Shown: positions 23,170 to 33,491, numbered from the stretch's first letter. The stretch is 64,000 nt of DNA from Isochrysis galbana (GCA_018136815.1 CM030936.1:1843694-1907693), one strand, 5' to 3'. Numbers and translations are program-made. Notes: generated from the sequence alone by a model not told the origin.

Positions 23170-25036
23170 CTACCTAGTGAGCATCCTCTTTGCCCATTCG
23201 ATCCCGTCTCCGGTGATTTCTCTCGAATCGCTTTCTTGCAGGTCCCCGAGCCATATGTCGCCATATCTCTCTCTCCGCAGCTCCAGAACCGGGTGGCCAC
23301 AATTGGCCAGCATCCGTCGGACCATTCGATGTTTGCCCTCCTTCACTACCAGACGAACATCAGCGCCACTCACCTCCAACAGCTTGCCTTGGACAACGAA
23401 GGGCTGCCCATCCTCTATCGTCTCGACACCAACTCTGAGTGCAACACCGAGAGCTTCATCATCGACAACGTTTTCCACGGTAGCCACGTATTCCCGTTCC
23501 ACCTAGCAGGAATTGCATGGGATTGGAATGAAAGATGGTAGATGATCTCGCAATTGAGCGCTCCGCGACGACGCGGTATCTAGCCACGGCAGACGGTTGC
23601 TGAAGATGTGGCTGGGCCGCAAATTAGACCACGTATCGCCGATAGGTGCTGCATGGCTATCTCACCTCGTACTTTGGATGAAGTAGTCGGTGTGTCAGAT
23701 CTCCGTCGCTAGAGAACAGCAATAGGCCCGAGGTGTCGGCATCCAATCTGCCAATAGGGTGCAGCTGCTGCCAACTGGGCGGAAGCACATGAGATAGGCA
23801 TGGTCTACCACGCTCATCCTTCATGGTTGAATGCACACCAACCTACAGTGCATTACCGGGTAGGCGTGTGAGTTGGGCTCTTGGGCAGGCGCAAGGAGTG
23901 GTAGCATCACGGCAACTCGACAAAAGTCGCGCACCGGCTTGTGGTAAGCGACCAACAAAGGAAGAGGCGGATACGGCACTCCGTCGACGAGCGGAGCGGC
24001 GCTCTCAGGTACTTTGAGCTTGGCCCCCATCTTCCCGACGACCTGGCCGTCGAGTGAAACGAGGCCCGCCCGTATCATCGAGTCCACCTGCGATCGGCGC
24101 GGGGGTTGGGATGGCTCAGCTCTCCTCCTCCGCTTGTCCTCTCTCTCCGATTCCACCTCTCCCCTCCCTTCCTCTAGCCCTCTCCTTTTGTACCTCCCTC
24201 TACCGCTTCCTTCCATATCCATGCCTCGGCTTTGCCAACCGCCGTTTATAGTTGCCCCACTCGCTCCATGTAGTTTCCTTATCCCCCTCTCGCTCTCACT
24301 CACCTTCTTGTCCTCTCTTTCTGCCCCTCCGCCATGCCCAACCCGACCCCCCTTTCCCTATCCATCCCTTTCGTCCAATCGCATTTTCTCTCCTCCTCCT
24401 CCCTCCCTGTCCTTTCCCTCCCTTCTCCCTCTACCCCTCCTCCAGCTCTCTAACTCTCTCCACCCTTTCCTTATCTTTACCTCCACGTCTCTCCTCCTCT
24501 CCCCCTCATTCCCCCCGCCTCGCCGCTTCCCTCCTATCCCTGAAGCCGTGTTCTATCGCTTCCAGTCTCTCACTGCAGCTGCCCCTTTCTCCCCCGATTC
24601 CCTCCCCTCGTCTCCATCATCCATTTCTACTTCCTCCTTCCTCTCCTCCTCGCAGTCCTCTCTCCCTACTTCCCTTCCTTCCTTCACCCCGCCTCTCATT
24701 TCTCTCTTCCTCCTACCTCAACACCAAAAGTTACACCCCTCCTCCACGTGTGCGCCATTGTCCTTCACTCCCCCCTCCCTCTCCACACGTCCCATACTCT
24801 CCCTCCCACCATCCTTCTCTCCTTCACTCTCCCCAACCCCGCCCCTCCTCCTGATTCTCCCCCCCCCCCCCCACCTTCCCCCCCCCCTCACCCACCTGCT
24901 TGCGCGAGCCAGCGCCGCGGTTTGCGAGCAGCTTGTCGAGACGAGTAAGTGGCGCGCCTGTGCACATCATCTGTACTGCCCCCGACCGCCCCGCAATAGC
25001 GGGGAGCAGCAGTGCCGACAGTGCCACGACCGCCAT
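23170..25036 (-). CDS. RsuA/RluB-type rRNA pseudouridine synthase, organelle-targeted
   Basis: Converts a specific rRNA uridine to pseudouridine, probably in plastid or mitochondrion. Exons 25036-24896, 24087-23935, 23842-23666 and 23502-23170 give 267 aa. All three introns are GT-AG, phase 0. A hydrophobic N-terminal leader (MAVVALSALLLPAIAG) precedes the S4 RNA-binding domain, split by intron 1: TRLDKLLANRGAGSRKQ joined to VDSMIRAGLVSLDGQVV. The catalytic domain then shows VAYHKPVGVHSTMKDERGR, with HKP/VGV spanning intron 2, and the active-site Asp in HPIGRLDADTSGLLLFSSDG. It ends with EREYVATVEN and VVKEGKHRMVRRMLANCGHPV. Length is typical for RsuA. Intron 1 (about 808 bases) is nearly pure purine on the coding strand, so the long plus-strand Ser/Pro-rich frame at 24014-25135 is a shadow. 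Confidence 0.92.
24120..24890. repeat. Pyrimidine-rich tract (plus strand) inside intron
   Basis: About 770 bases of CCCT/CTC/TCC-rich DNA almost without purine blocks. It makes up most of intron 1 of the pseudouridine synthase, purine-rich on that strand. Confidence 0.9.
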
Positions 25037-26014
25037 GGGCGCGAGGAAGACCACGAGAGAGAGAGCAGACGCGAGGAGGAGGGTGCAAGGGACGTGGGTT
25101 GTAGCGATGGGAGAGAAGATGGGAGAGGTGTGTGATTGGCTTGAAAGAAGGGTGGAGTGGGGGATGAAGAGGGCAGGCGAGGAGGCTTGACAGACGAGGA
25201 AAAGAAAGCTCTGCAGTTCCAGCAGTCGAGGCTGCTGAGGGGATGGTCTGCTTCAAAACAGTGAAGAAAGCCCCCAGCAGCGAGAGCAAGGCGAGGAGAA
25301 AACGGGGAGAAGCAGACGAGAGAAGTAAACGAGAGAGAGAGAGAGTAAATTTAGACCATGTCACAGAAAGAAAGAGACAACACGCCCTCCTCGCGAGCCC
25401 AATTCGCAGTGTGGCTAGGCTAGGTGCGACTGGAAGTGGATGATGACCCAAGTACTCGCGCGAATCCGGGAGGAGCCACGAGGTTGTGGTCGGCGAGAAC
25501 GCGAGAGCTACCCACCCCGACATGGAAGCGGTGGTGGGAAGGGGGTTCGTCGGGGAGCTGAAACACGTACTCCGAGGGCTGCGCCGAAAGACGCTCTTTA
25601 GCGCACAAGAAGAGAGAGGCGAGGGCGGCTAGTTGTGGAATGGCGGAGGGAACCCTGCTGCGGGCTGCGGGCGGCGGCGAGATCGGAATTCGGACGATGC
25701 GCCTTTCAGCATGGTGCTTGCGCTGCTTTTCCTATAGTCTGAGCCACAAGAAACGCGAGTCTACAGCACCGAAGTCGTGTGTCCGAAGGCCGGTTGTGGA
25801 GTCCTGGCGGCCCATGAAGACAAAGGCGAGGACTTACTTAAGCAAAGCGGTCCCTGTGTCCCTGTAGAAGCGTGCTGCGGCGACAGGGGAGGCTGGAGGC
25901 TGCCGGGACAAGGTACAAGGTGACAAGGTGTCTCGCAGCACTGCAGCACTTGTAGGGCGTCGGGTGCCGGAAGCGGGATGCGCGTGTCGCGCGTGCGGCC
26001 CACTCCTGCGAGCG
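25037..26014. other. Upstream flank, no gene recognised
   Basis: GA-rich sequence near 25310-25380, presumably the 5' flank of the pseudouridine synthase, followed by unassigned GC-rich sequence. No coding homology seen. Confidence 0.4.
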
Positions 26015-26205
26015 GTTCGTCAGGTCTATGGAAAACATGAAGTCGTGGCGGCGGGCGAGCCGGCGGAGCCTTCCTAGGGATTCGAAGCAGCACGAGCGGC
26101 GGAGGCAGTGCTCGTTCACCCATCTCAGGTCGATGACGAGGCGCCATTTCCCGTTGTGTTCCACTATGAAGGCCCGGGAGACGAAGTCGAGGCAGTCTGT
26201 TGCCG
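26015..26205 (-). pseudogene. Reverse-transcriptase fragment, DIRS-like
   Basis: The minus strand reads DCLDFVSRAFIVEHNGKWRL then VIDLRWVNEHC, FESLGRLRRLARRHDF and MFSIDLTN. The KWR-x-VIDLR-x-x-N signature, then an F-x-x-E-x-L segment and S-x-DL, resembles the RT of DIRS/Ngaro (tyrosine-recombinase) retroelements more than the Ty3/gypsy copies here. Only the first third of an RT remains and no recombinase is visible. Confidence 0.6.
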
Positions 26206-26734
26206 CATCCAGAGTATTTTATAGACTCTATGCGGATGCGGTGTCTCCATCATGCGTTGTGTGAAGAAAATTGAGTGAGTTTTGTTTTCACCAGTGAGTT
26301 GTCTCGAAGTCTCGAAGCTCCGCCGCATTGCACGCCAAATTTGTTTTTGGTTGTCCTTACTGCTTGTTTCATTGGTTTGTTTGTGCGATGTTGCGTTACG
26401 TTTTCTCGGACTTTTCTTGTTGGTAGTGAGTGAGTGATGGGGTGGTGTCTCGTGGGCCCTCGTCGCGATGTAGCGCGCTCCCTCCCCCTCTCTCAAGACT
26501 TCTCTTCACTCTGTGCCCCTAGCTTGCCCCATTGCATTGAGACTTGCCACGATCAAGCACCCGCTTGATTCCACAGTTTGAAGACATCCCTCACTCAATC
26601 GCACGGCCTCGCTTGCACTCCGCGCGCGCGCGCCACGCCCCACCCATCCATCATGTGGTTGCCCGCAGCCCGCTTGCTTGCCCGTATGACACATACGCCC
26701 GCTTGCCCAAGGGAGTGAGCTGTGCTCTCGCCTG

Positions 26735-26850
26735 GAAGGAAGAAAGGTGGGGAAACTTCCCCTCTCTTCGAGAGAACGAGAGAGGGCGCTCCACAACCCT
26801 AGATCCTAGGCGTCCACACGAAGTTTTTGACCGAGAACGAGAACGAGAGA
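26735..26850. repeat. Short dispersed repeat, partner of 17225-17345
   Basis: Reverse complement shares CTCGGTCAAAA, GTTGTGGAGCG and GGAAGTTTCCCCACCTTTC with the 17-kb copy. Confidence 0.65.
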
Positions 26851-26867
26851 ATTATAATTAATTAAAA

Positions 26868-27050
26868 TTAAAATGTTATATCCTAGCCAACCCCACTAGC
26901 TAATTGGACACAACTTTTCAGCCCCGGACTCCCGCCATGCCTGGCGAGCCATGTGTCCGAGTGGTACCGGGGGGGGGGGGCATTGCCCCCTCCCCTCGAT
27001 ATTTGTCCTCCCCCCAGTGCAAGCACCGACCCTACGCACCCCTGTTGTAT
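26868..27050 (+). repeat. Dispersed repeat, partner of 51345-51520
   Basis: Both copies start GTTATATCCTAGCCAACCCC, then CACTAGCTAATTGGACA, and later share CGATATTTGTCCTCCCCCCA. About 170 bases, same orientation. It directly precedes the gypsy polyprotein frame where a 5' LTR would be expected. Confidence 0.85.
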
Positions 27051-27155
27051 TCAGGCCTCTCGGCGTGAATATTTCGGCATGAGCGCGCTCCTTCTTCGTT
27101 ATATATCGTCTTCTATGTTCGTCGTGCCCGCCATCTCGCCGAAGCTGCTCTAGCC

Positions 27156-30100
27156 TTGCGGCGGCCGCACGCGAGCACTCATTCATCACCCGCTGCCGTA
27201 CTGCCGACGCATTTTGACGAGCTTTGCGCTGAGTTAGCGGCGATCCACGACGCCGTGACGCTCGACGCGGCCGAGGGGATTCCTCCACCCCGCGTTCTAG
27301 TCGTCGGTGAAGCTAGCGGGGTCGTGTCTTCGATGTTCCTACTCGCCGGAGCGCACGTCGCGACGTGCGATCTACGACCGTCGGAGATCGACTACATTCC
27401 CCACTTCTGCGGAGATGCTCTTCACATTCAAAACCTCGGTTGGGACCTCGTGGTCGCGCATCCGCCGTGCACGTATTTGTCGGCGGTGAGTTGCCAGTGG
27501 CTCGATCGGGAGCCGGGACGACGCCAGGCTCTCGAATCCGCCGCTAGAGTCTTCCTCGCCATGGCAAGCGCCGACGCGCCTTTCGTTGCCGTCGAAAATC
27601 CTCGAATGCACGCGGAAGCCTCTGCCTTAGTCGGGGGGTTGCGACCGCGGCAGTTTGTGCAGCCGTGGCAGCACGGCACGGGCCATCAAAAAGCAACTGG
27701 CCTGTACCTGACGGCTTCACTCCCGTCCTTGCAGCCTTCGAAGATTGTCGAGGGACGTCTATCCGCTATGGCGGATCTATCGCCGTCGCCCCACCGTGGC
27801 GCCCTTCGCAGCCGCACCTATGTGGGCATTGCCGGTGCAATGGCGGCCCAGTGGATGCCGGTCTTGCGCCGTTATGCGCGCGAAGCCAAGGCGTCGCGTT
27901 CGCTCGACTTCACGGTGGACTGGGCAATTTCCCAAGCAGCTGCCAGCTTGAGAGAACGCCCTTCGCTTTGCTCGACCGGTTTCGAGCTGGCTGAGCCGAG
28001 GACGGCTCTGGCTCGTTTCATGGAGGGGAGAGGCGAAGCAGCTTCTAGCTCTCACCTCACGCCTCCCAGCGGTTCGCCAGTGTCTGATTCGGTTGTCGTG
28101 ATCCCGGACGCAGGCCCCGTTGCCGATGCTTCTCGCCTGCTTCATCAGGAGGACTCGGAAACAAACGTATCGCAAGACGAGGCCGAGGCGGAAGGAGACC
28201 GCTTCCTGCCGTGGGAGTGGCCCATAGAGGACCGCTCTACAACGCCAGGCCCTCCAAACACGGTGAAGAAGCGCCGCAGCAAGTGGCAGGTCTTCGATCG
28301 TGATGTAATTTCGGGGGTCCATCGGTGGCAGGATGTCACGCCTTCCATCGCCCAAGAAATCGCTGAGCAAGCGGCAGCTGCGGAGCCGTCGGAACCTTCC
28401 ATCTTGTCTCGACTGGGCTCTCAAGGCATCAATGCACTATCTCCGAGCGCCTCCTTCACGGCTGGCGACGAAGGAGTGGCCGAACCGACCGGTTCGGTCG
28501 TAGCCGAAAGGCCACTTGAAAACGGGGATGTTGGGCTGGACTCGGGAGAAGATGATACGCCCGAGATGCCAGAACACCGGAGCATGCAGACCCTCGAGAC
28601 CAAGCCCTCCGACGCCGCCGAAGGAGAGGGTACTCCACGGGCACTGTGTTGCGATGGGGCTGCCGCTAGGGGTCTCAGTGCGGCTGGTTTTTCCGAGTTG
28701 TCGAAGCTTCCGAAGACAGACTTGCAGAAGTCCCTGGAGAAGGAATGGTCACGCCAAATGGATCAACCTCGGCATCCGACGGACCGTCGAGGGCTAGGCT
28801 ATGATGGCGTGCCTAACCCCTCTAGTTCAGCAAAGGCATCCCCACGCTCCTCGATACCATTCGTGCCGCAGACGGTGGCCGCCGCTATCGAGCGAGTGCC
28901 CCACGTCGATGAATCTTCTTCGTCCAGGCTAGCCTCCAATCCAACCACCCTGTCACCCGGAGCCGGAACCTCACTTCCGGTGGAATCTATCGCGGACACT
29001 CCGCCGCCGCTCTACCCTCGTCACTGCCTCTATGTCCGCGATCTCGTGGTCTGCCGTGCCGATGGCGACCGCGCAGCTCAAGGGTTCGTTCTCCCGGACG
29101 TTGCCCTCACGGTGAACAGCACCCTGGCTGACACTGGAGCGGGCCCGTCAGTAATCACCACTGCTCTTCTCGATCGACTACCTGAAGACGCTTGCGTCGA
29201 ACGCGTATCGGACGCTACCGTCCCCAACCTACATGGGCCGGACGGCCTTCCTCTCATCACTAGGGGCCGGGCTAGCCTCGTCTTCTCCTTGTCCGGTCGC
29301 CTCTTCCGTCATTCGTTCGCGGTCATCGAAGGAAACCCGATGCTTCTGCTCGGGAACGATTTTTTGGCCGCCCACTCCGCTACCATTTCTCTCGACGCCG
29401 CGAGCTCGGAAGGAAGCCTCCGCCTCCGTCCGGCCTCTGGCGATTCAGAAGACTCTTCAAGAGCCCTTTCCGAATGTGTAGTCAGAGTTTCCACGGCGCC
29501 GCCCCCAGTCGCGGACGCCGGCTTCGTCGGAGCTATCTCGATGTCACCCGGTCAGCCGCTGACTGTCGACTTTCTGGAGAGGTCGACGGCAACACGAGAG
29601 GTCCCGGCCGGATCGGAGGGTGAGGCTGCTGCTGATGCTAGACAGCCACTCTATACACCTCTCTTTGAGTCTGCCGACGAGTTTGCGGCCAAAGCTCCGG
29701 CGTCTACCTCGTCCGAATATCTTCTCTACACGGAGCAAGCGGTGACGATTCCTGCCTTCCACCGCGCAACCATCTGGGTCAGGGTTCCGCTAGCTCTCCG
29801 AGATCATTCGGACTGCGCGATGCTGGTCGACCGCCTACCAAATCGCGAGGCTCTCGATTCGTCTCCTCTCGTAATGCCCACGGTGGTCACGCCCACGGAA
29901 GATCATCGCATCGCGGTGACGATCGTCCACACCGGGGTCAATGCGCTGACCCTGCCGTCTCTGCATCCGATAGCTTCGCTCCAGGTGCGTTTCAAGTTGC
30001 ACCGGGGCTGGACTCCGACTGGAAGCGAGGGGGATGGTGACCCTGTCACCGCGCTGAGCGAGGAGCAACGATCTCTACTCGACTCAGCCACCATCGATCC

Positions 30101-33100
30101 AGACCGGCTTCTTTCCGACGATCAACGAGAAGAAGTACGCCAACTCTTGGCCCGGCGCATCAAAGCTTTCGCGTTGCACCCGGGGGCTCCAAACCATACG
30201 CACGTTCTCGAGGTGGAGTTGCCACTCAACCCCGGCGCTGTTCCTCACCGGCACGCTCCGTCTAGAGTGGGCCGCGCAGGCGAGCTCATCATAGAAGAGG
30301 AGGTAGCCAAGATGGAAGCCGCCGGCATTATTCGCAAGTCAAATTCGGCTTGGGCTTCCCGAGTAGTCCTGGTCAGCAAGAAAGATGGCTCCGTTCGATT
30401 CTGCGTGGACTACCGCGACACGAACGCCAAGCTACGCGTCGAGGATAGCCCTCTACCCCTCATTGTAGAGGCTATTGATAGGCTAGCGTCCGGCCAAGGG
30501 CCGCTCAGTTCTCTCTTCTTATGTACTCTCGATTTAGCCTCTGGTTTTTGGGGCATCCCGATCAAAGAATCGCACAAACATATCACCGCTTTCACCACCC
30601 ACCGCGGCAAATACGAGTTCAACTTTCTACCGTTCGGCATCCAATCAGGTCCCTCCTACATGTGCCGCTTGATGGACATCGTTCTCGGTGCGCTAGCGTG
30701 GGAGATCTGCATGCCTTACCTCGATGATGTGGGCATCTGGTCAACGGGCGTGGGTCCTTCCGAAGAGGCCAGGGCACAGGCTTCGTTCGAGCAAATGCTT
30801 CACCGGCTAGACCTCGTTCTCGAACGGCTAGAGTGGGCCGGTCTGACCTGCAAGATGTCCAAGTGTGTCTTCTTTGCCACCTCTACGGAGTACCTCGGTC
30901 ACGTTGTCTCGAGGGAAGGTCTCAAGATGGACCCGAAGAAGGTCGCAGCTGTCGCCGACATCGACCCGTCATCCATCAACTCCTTGGAAGCGATTCGATC
31001 TTTCCTCGGCCTTTGCTCCTACTATCGTCGATTCATTCGCCAATTCGCCGCTAAGGCTGCTCCTCTCACTGCCCTCACGCGGAAGGGCTGCGACGTGGCA
31101 AAGGAGTCCCAGTCCGAGGAGTGTCGCCGAGCTATCCAAGAGCTCAAGACAGCGATCACTTCGGAGCCCGTCTTGACTCCACCCAGGGATGATCGGCCCT
31201 TCATCGTCAAGACCGATGGGGCTAGCAAGTTGGGTATCGCCGGCATCCTCTCGCAGCTAGGAGACGATAACCGTGAACGAGTCGTTGGGTATTACGCTCG
31301 CAGTCTCACCTCGGCCGAACGCCATTGGACGGTGACCGAGATTGAGCTCTTGGCTGCCCTGGAATCAATCCGAAATTGGCGACCCTACCTTTGGGGGCGT
31401 CGGTTCAAGTTAGTCGTTGACCACTCCGCGCTGCGATGGCTGCATACCATGAAGGATCAAGTAGCCGGTGGGCCAGCCTCTCGGCTGACTCGGTGGGCTC
31501 TCAAGTTGGCTGAGTACCGGTTCGATGTCGAACATAAACCAGGAGCTGTTCATCAGGATGCTGACGGGCTGTCCCGGCTAGCATCCCTGGAGCCGGAACA
31601 CGAAGATGAACCACTCGCCGGCCCAGCGCCGCTAGCGGTACATGAGCCTAGCTCAGAGTCTCTAGCCGAGCGTGAACGGTCTCATCCGGTGGCTGCCATC
31701 ACGCGCTCCGTAGTTACGGCGCGAGGGCTTCAAGCTTTGGACCGATCTCGTCGTCGAGCCTCCGATTCCGGGCCCGCCATCCAGTCCAGTTATTTGGCCC
31801 CGGGTACGCCGACTTCCGAAGAGATGAGAGCGGCCCTGGCGGAAGATCCGTTCGTAGAGCCACTCCTAGGCTCAGGAGAGACGGTCAATCACGAGCCATC
31901 AGGCCTAGGGTCGCCTCCGCCAGCCGCCGCCTCAGGCCCCATTGTCGAAGATGATTCGTGTTCCAGTTCTGTCGCTCCCGCTCCCGCTCAGCAATCCAAG
32001 ATGTTTCGCCGTTTCGTCGTTCACGATGGGCTCGTCTACTATCGCACCGTTCCTGACTCCACCGACCCGGACTCGCTAGTGCTCTATGTTCCGCCCTTGT
32101 TGCGGTCTCGCTACCTCTTTGCCTACCACGATCGCTCCGGTCACCTTGGAGTTTCTCGTATGTCCGGTCTTCTTCGTACTCGGGTATACTGGCCGGGCAT
32201 GTCTTCCGACGTTGCATCCTACGTCCGGGAATGCCACGAGTGCACCCTCGCCAAGCCGCTACCTAGGGCTCTAGCGTCGCCCTCCGGTCTCTCCGTGGGT
32301 ACCTACCCCTTTGATGTGGTCTACTGCGACGTGCTCTCACTGGCTCCCACTCACAACTTCGTGCCTGGAGTCTCGGGTTACGACAAGCTGGTCGTCTTCA
32401 TCGACTCGCTCACTCGATGGATTGAGGCTGAGCCGTCGAATGGGGATCCCTCGTCGGAGATGGCCTTGGACATGTTCATCCGCTTGATTGTGACGCGTTA
32501 TGGAGTCCCTAGGCAGCTTCGAACCGACGCCGGTTCGAATCTTTGTTCGGTTCTTGTTTCGCGTATTCTGGAGCTCACCGGGACTGATTTGTCGAGTACA
32601 GAGCCGTATCGACATGAGGGTGTAGGCTTCGTCGAACGCGCTCAGCAAACGCTCATTCGTTTGATGCGCGCCTCGAACGAGGGTGGCGGTCATTGGGTCG
32701 ACCATTTGCCGTTCCTACTCCTCTCGTTGAGGGCTTCTTCCGGTCGTGTTACCTCCCGGTCTCCAGCGTCTTTGATCTTTGGGCGTGAGCTGCGTCTGCC
32801 CGCTCAACTCTCTGATCCGAAGTCTGTTTCGCCAACTGCTCTCGAGGCGGCGTCCGCCGACGTTCGCTCGTACGCATCCAGGCTCAATGCGAGCCTCCGC
32901 CTCTCTTGGTCCAGCGCTCTCGAGGCTACCCTGGCCGCTCAGGCTGAGTCAGTCCGTGACGCTACCATCAAGTCTCAAAGACCAGCGCGTTTCGAACCTA
33001 GGGATCGCGTCTGCATGCGATTACCAGGCCATGCCAACAAGTTGCAATTCATCTACTCGGGTCCCTACCGCGTCGTAGAGGCTCTGTCCGACACTAGGTA

Positions 33101-33491
33101 CCGACTCCGTGATCTGGAGAACCGGTTAGTCAAGGAGGAGGTGCACATCTCGAACCTCCGGCCGTATCATACTTTCGTTGATGAAGAGCCGCTGGCTGAC
33201 GACGAGTACATCGTTGAGAAGTTGCTCGATCGTCGTAGCCATGGCGATTCTACCGAGTACCTCGTGAAGTGGCGTGGCTATTCTCTTCGAGAAGCCACCT
33301 GGGAGCCTCGTTCCGAGTTGCTCCGTCGTTGTTCTGATTTGCTTGATGATTATGATCGCTCCGTCGAAGAGACTTGTCCAGAAGATGTTGAGTCCCCGGA
33401 AGCAACTTCTTCGTCGGCCAGGAATACTCCTCTTCCTCCCGTTCTCGATGCGCCGTCTTCGCGCACTCGCTCCAGGCTCCACTCTCGTTGA
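27156..33491 (+). CDS. Ty3/gypsy chromovirus polyprotein with N-terminal phage-type DNA methyltransferase domain
   Basis: One open frame of about 2111 codons, from a stop at 27066 to the stop at 33491. Domains: residues 44-236 match phage/bacterial C5-cytosine-methyltransferase-like proteins, with RVLVVGEASGVVSS (SAM loop), CDLRPSE, GWDLVVAHPPCTYLS (PPC catalytic motif), FVAVENPRMH (ENP), FVQPWQHG and RSRTYVGIAGAMAAQW. A linker of about 400 residues includes KKRRSKWQVFD. Then aspartic protease (LADTGAGPSV, 657-666; LLLGNDF), RT (VRFCVDYRD to MPYLDDVGIW, about 1070-1195), RNase H (about 1350-1480), integrase with its H-C zinc motif and a D-D(35)E core (YCDV, RTDAGSN, FVERAQQ), and a chromodomain (EYIVEKLLD to WEPRSEL, about 2017-2055). 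No Gag capsid or CCHC knuckle is visible. The first in-frame ATG is at 27333, inside the methyltransferase, so the true N-terminus may need splicing, frameshifting or a missing upstream part. It has no internal stop. Confidence 0.93.
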   Translation: MRRPHASTHSSPAAVLPTHFDELCAELAAIHDAVTLDAAEGIPPPRVLVVGEASGVVSSMFLLAGAHVATCDLRPSEIDYIPHFCGDALHIQNLGWDLVVAHPPCTYLSAVSCQWLDREPGRRQALESAARVFLAMASADAPFVAVENPRMHAEASALVGGLRPRQFVQPWQHGTGHQKATGLYLTASLPSLQPSKIVEGRLSAMADLSPSPHRGALRSRTYVGIAGAMAAQWMPVLRRYAREAKASRSLDFTVDWAISQAAASLRERPSLCSTGFELAEPRTALARFMEGRGEAASSSHLTPPSGSPVSDSVVVIPDAGPVADASRLLHQEDSETNVSQDEAEAEGDRFLPWEWPIEDRSTTPGPPNTVKKRRSKWQVFDRDVISGVHRWQDVTPSIAQEIAEQAAAAEPSEPSILSRLGSQGINALSPSASFTAGDEGVAEPTGSVVAERPLENGDVGLDSGEDDTPEMPEHRSMQTLETKPSDAAEGEGTPRALCCDGAAARGLSAAGFSELSKLPKTDLQKSLEKEWSRQMDQPRHPTDRRGLGYDGVPNPSSSAKASPRSSIPFVPQTVAAAIERVPHVDESSSSRLASNPTTLSPGAGTSLPVESIADTPPPLYPRHCLYVRDLVVCRADGDRAAQGFVLPDVALTVNSTLADTGAGPSVITTALLDRLPEDACVERVSDATVPNLHGPDGLPLITRGRASLVFSLSGRLFRHSFAVIEGNPMLLLGNDFLAAHSATISLDAASSEGSLRLRPASGDSEDSSRALSECVVRVSTAPPPVADAGFVGAISMSPGQPLTVDFLERSTATREVPAGSEGEAAADARQPLYTPLFESADEFAAKAPASTSSEYLLYTEQAVTIPAFHRATIWVRVPLALRDHSDCAMLVDRLPNREALDSSPLVMPTVVTPTEDHRIAVTIVHTGVNALTLPSLHPIASLQVRFKLHRGWTPTGSEGDGDPVTALSEEQRSLLDSATIDPDRLLSDDQREEVRQLLARRIKAFALHPGAPNHTHVLEVELPLNPGAVPHRHAPSRVGRAGELIIEEEVAKMEAAGIIRKSNSAWASRVVLVSKKDGSVRFCVDYRDTNAKLRVEDSPLPLIVEAIDRLASGQGPLSSLFLCTLDLASGFWGIPIKESHKHITAFTTHRGKYEFNFLPFGIQSGPSYMCRLMDIVLGALAWEICMPYLDDVGIWSTGVGPSEEARAQASFEQMLHRLDLVLERLEWAGLTCKMSKCVFFATSTEYLGHVVSREGLKMDPKKVAAVADIDPSSINSLEAIRSFLGLCSYYRRFIRQFAAKAAPLTALTRKGCDVAKESQSEECRRAIQELKTAITSEPVLTPPRDDRPFIVKTDGASKLGIAGILSQLGDDNRERVVGYYARSLTSAERHWTVTEIELLAALESIRNWRPYLWGRRFKLVVDHSALRWLHTMKDQVAGGPASRLTRWALKLAEYRFDVEHKPGAVHQDADGLSRLASLEPEHEDEPLAGPAPLAVHEPSSESLAERERSHPVAAITRSVVTARGLQALDRSRRRASDSGPAIQSSYLAPGTPTSEEMRAALAEDPFVEPLLGSGETVNHEPSGLGSPPPAAASGPIVEDDSCSSSVAPAPAQQSKMFRRFVVHDGLVYYRTVPDSTDPDSLVLYVPPLLRSRYLFAYHDRSGHLGVSRMSGLLRTRVYWPGMSSDVASYVRECHECTLAKPLPRALASPSGLSVGTYPFDVVYCDVLSLAPTHNFVPGVSGYDKLVVFIDSLTRWIEAEPSNGDPSSEMALDMFIRLIVTRYGVPRQLRTDAGSNLCSVLVSRILELTGTDLSSTEPYRHEGVGFVERAQQTLIRLMRASNEGGGHWVDHLPFLLLSLRASSGRVTSRSPASLIFGRELRLPAQLSDPKSVSPTALEAASADVRSYASRLNASLRLSWSSALEATLAAQAESVRDATIKSQRPARFEPRDRVCMRLPGHANKLQFIYSGPYRVVEALSDTRYRLRDLENRLVKEEVHISNLRPYHTFVDEEPLADDEYIVEKLLDRRSHGDSTEYLVKWRGYSLREATWEPRSELLRRCSDLLDDYDRSVEETCPEDVESPEATSSSARNTPLPPVLDAPSSRTRSRLHSR

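Noticed and set aside
24014-25135. Long plus-strand frame rich in Ser, Pro and Leu
   Set aside because: It translates the pyrimidine-rich antisense of intron 1 of the minus-strand pseudouridine synthase, whose exons are secured by homology.
27156-27900. Bacterial or phage contamination as the source of the methyltransferase domain
   Set aside because: The domain is in one frame with reverse transcriptase, has the same codon style, and a decayed second copy with the same linker lies elsewhere in the window.
32521-32545. A tRNA-like GGTTCGAATC word
   Set aside because: It lies inside the integrase coding sequence and no cloverleaf can be drawn around it.
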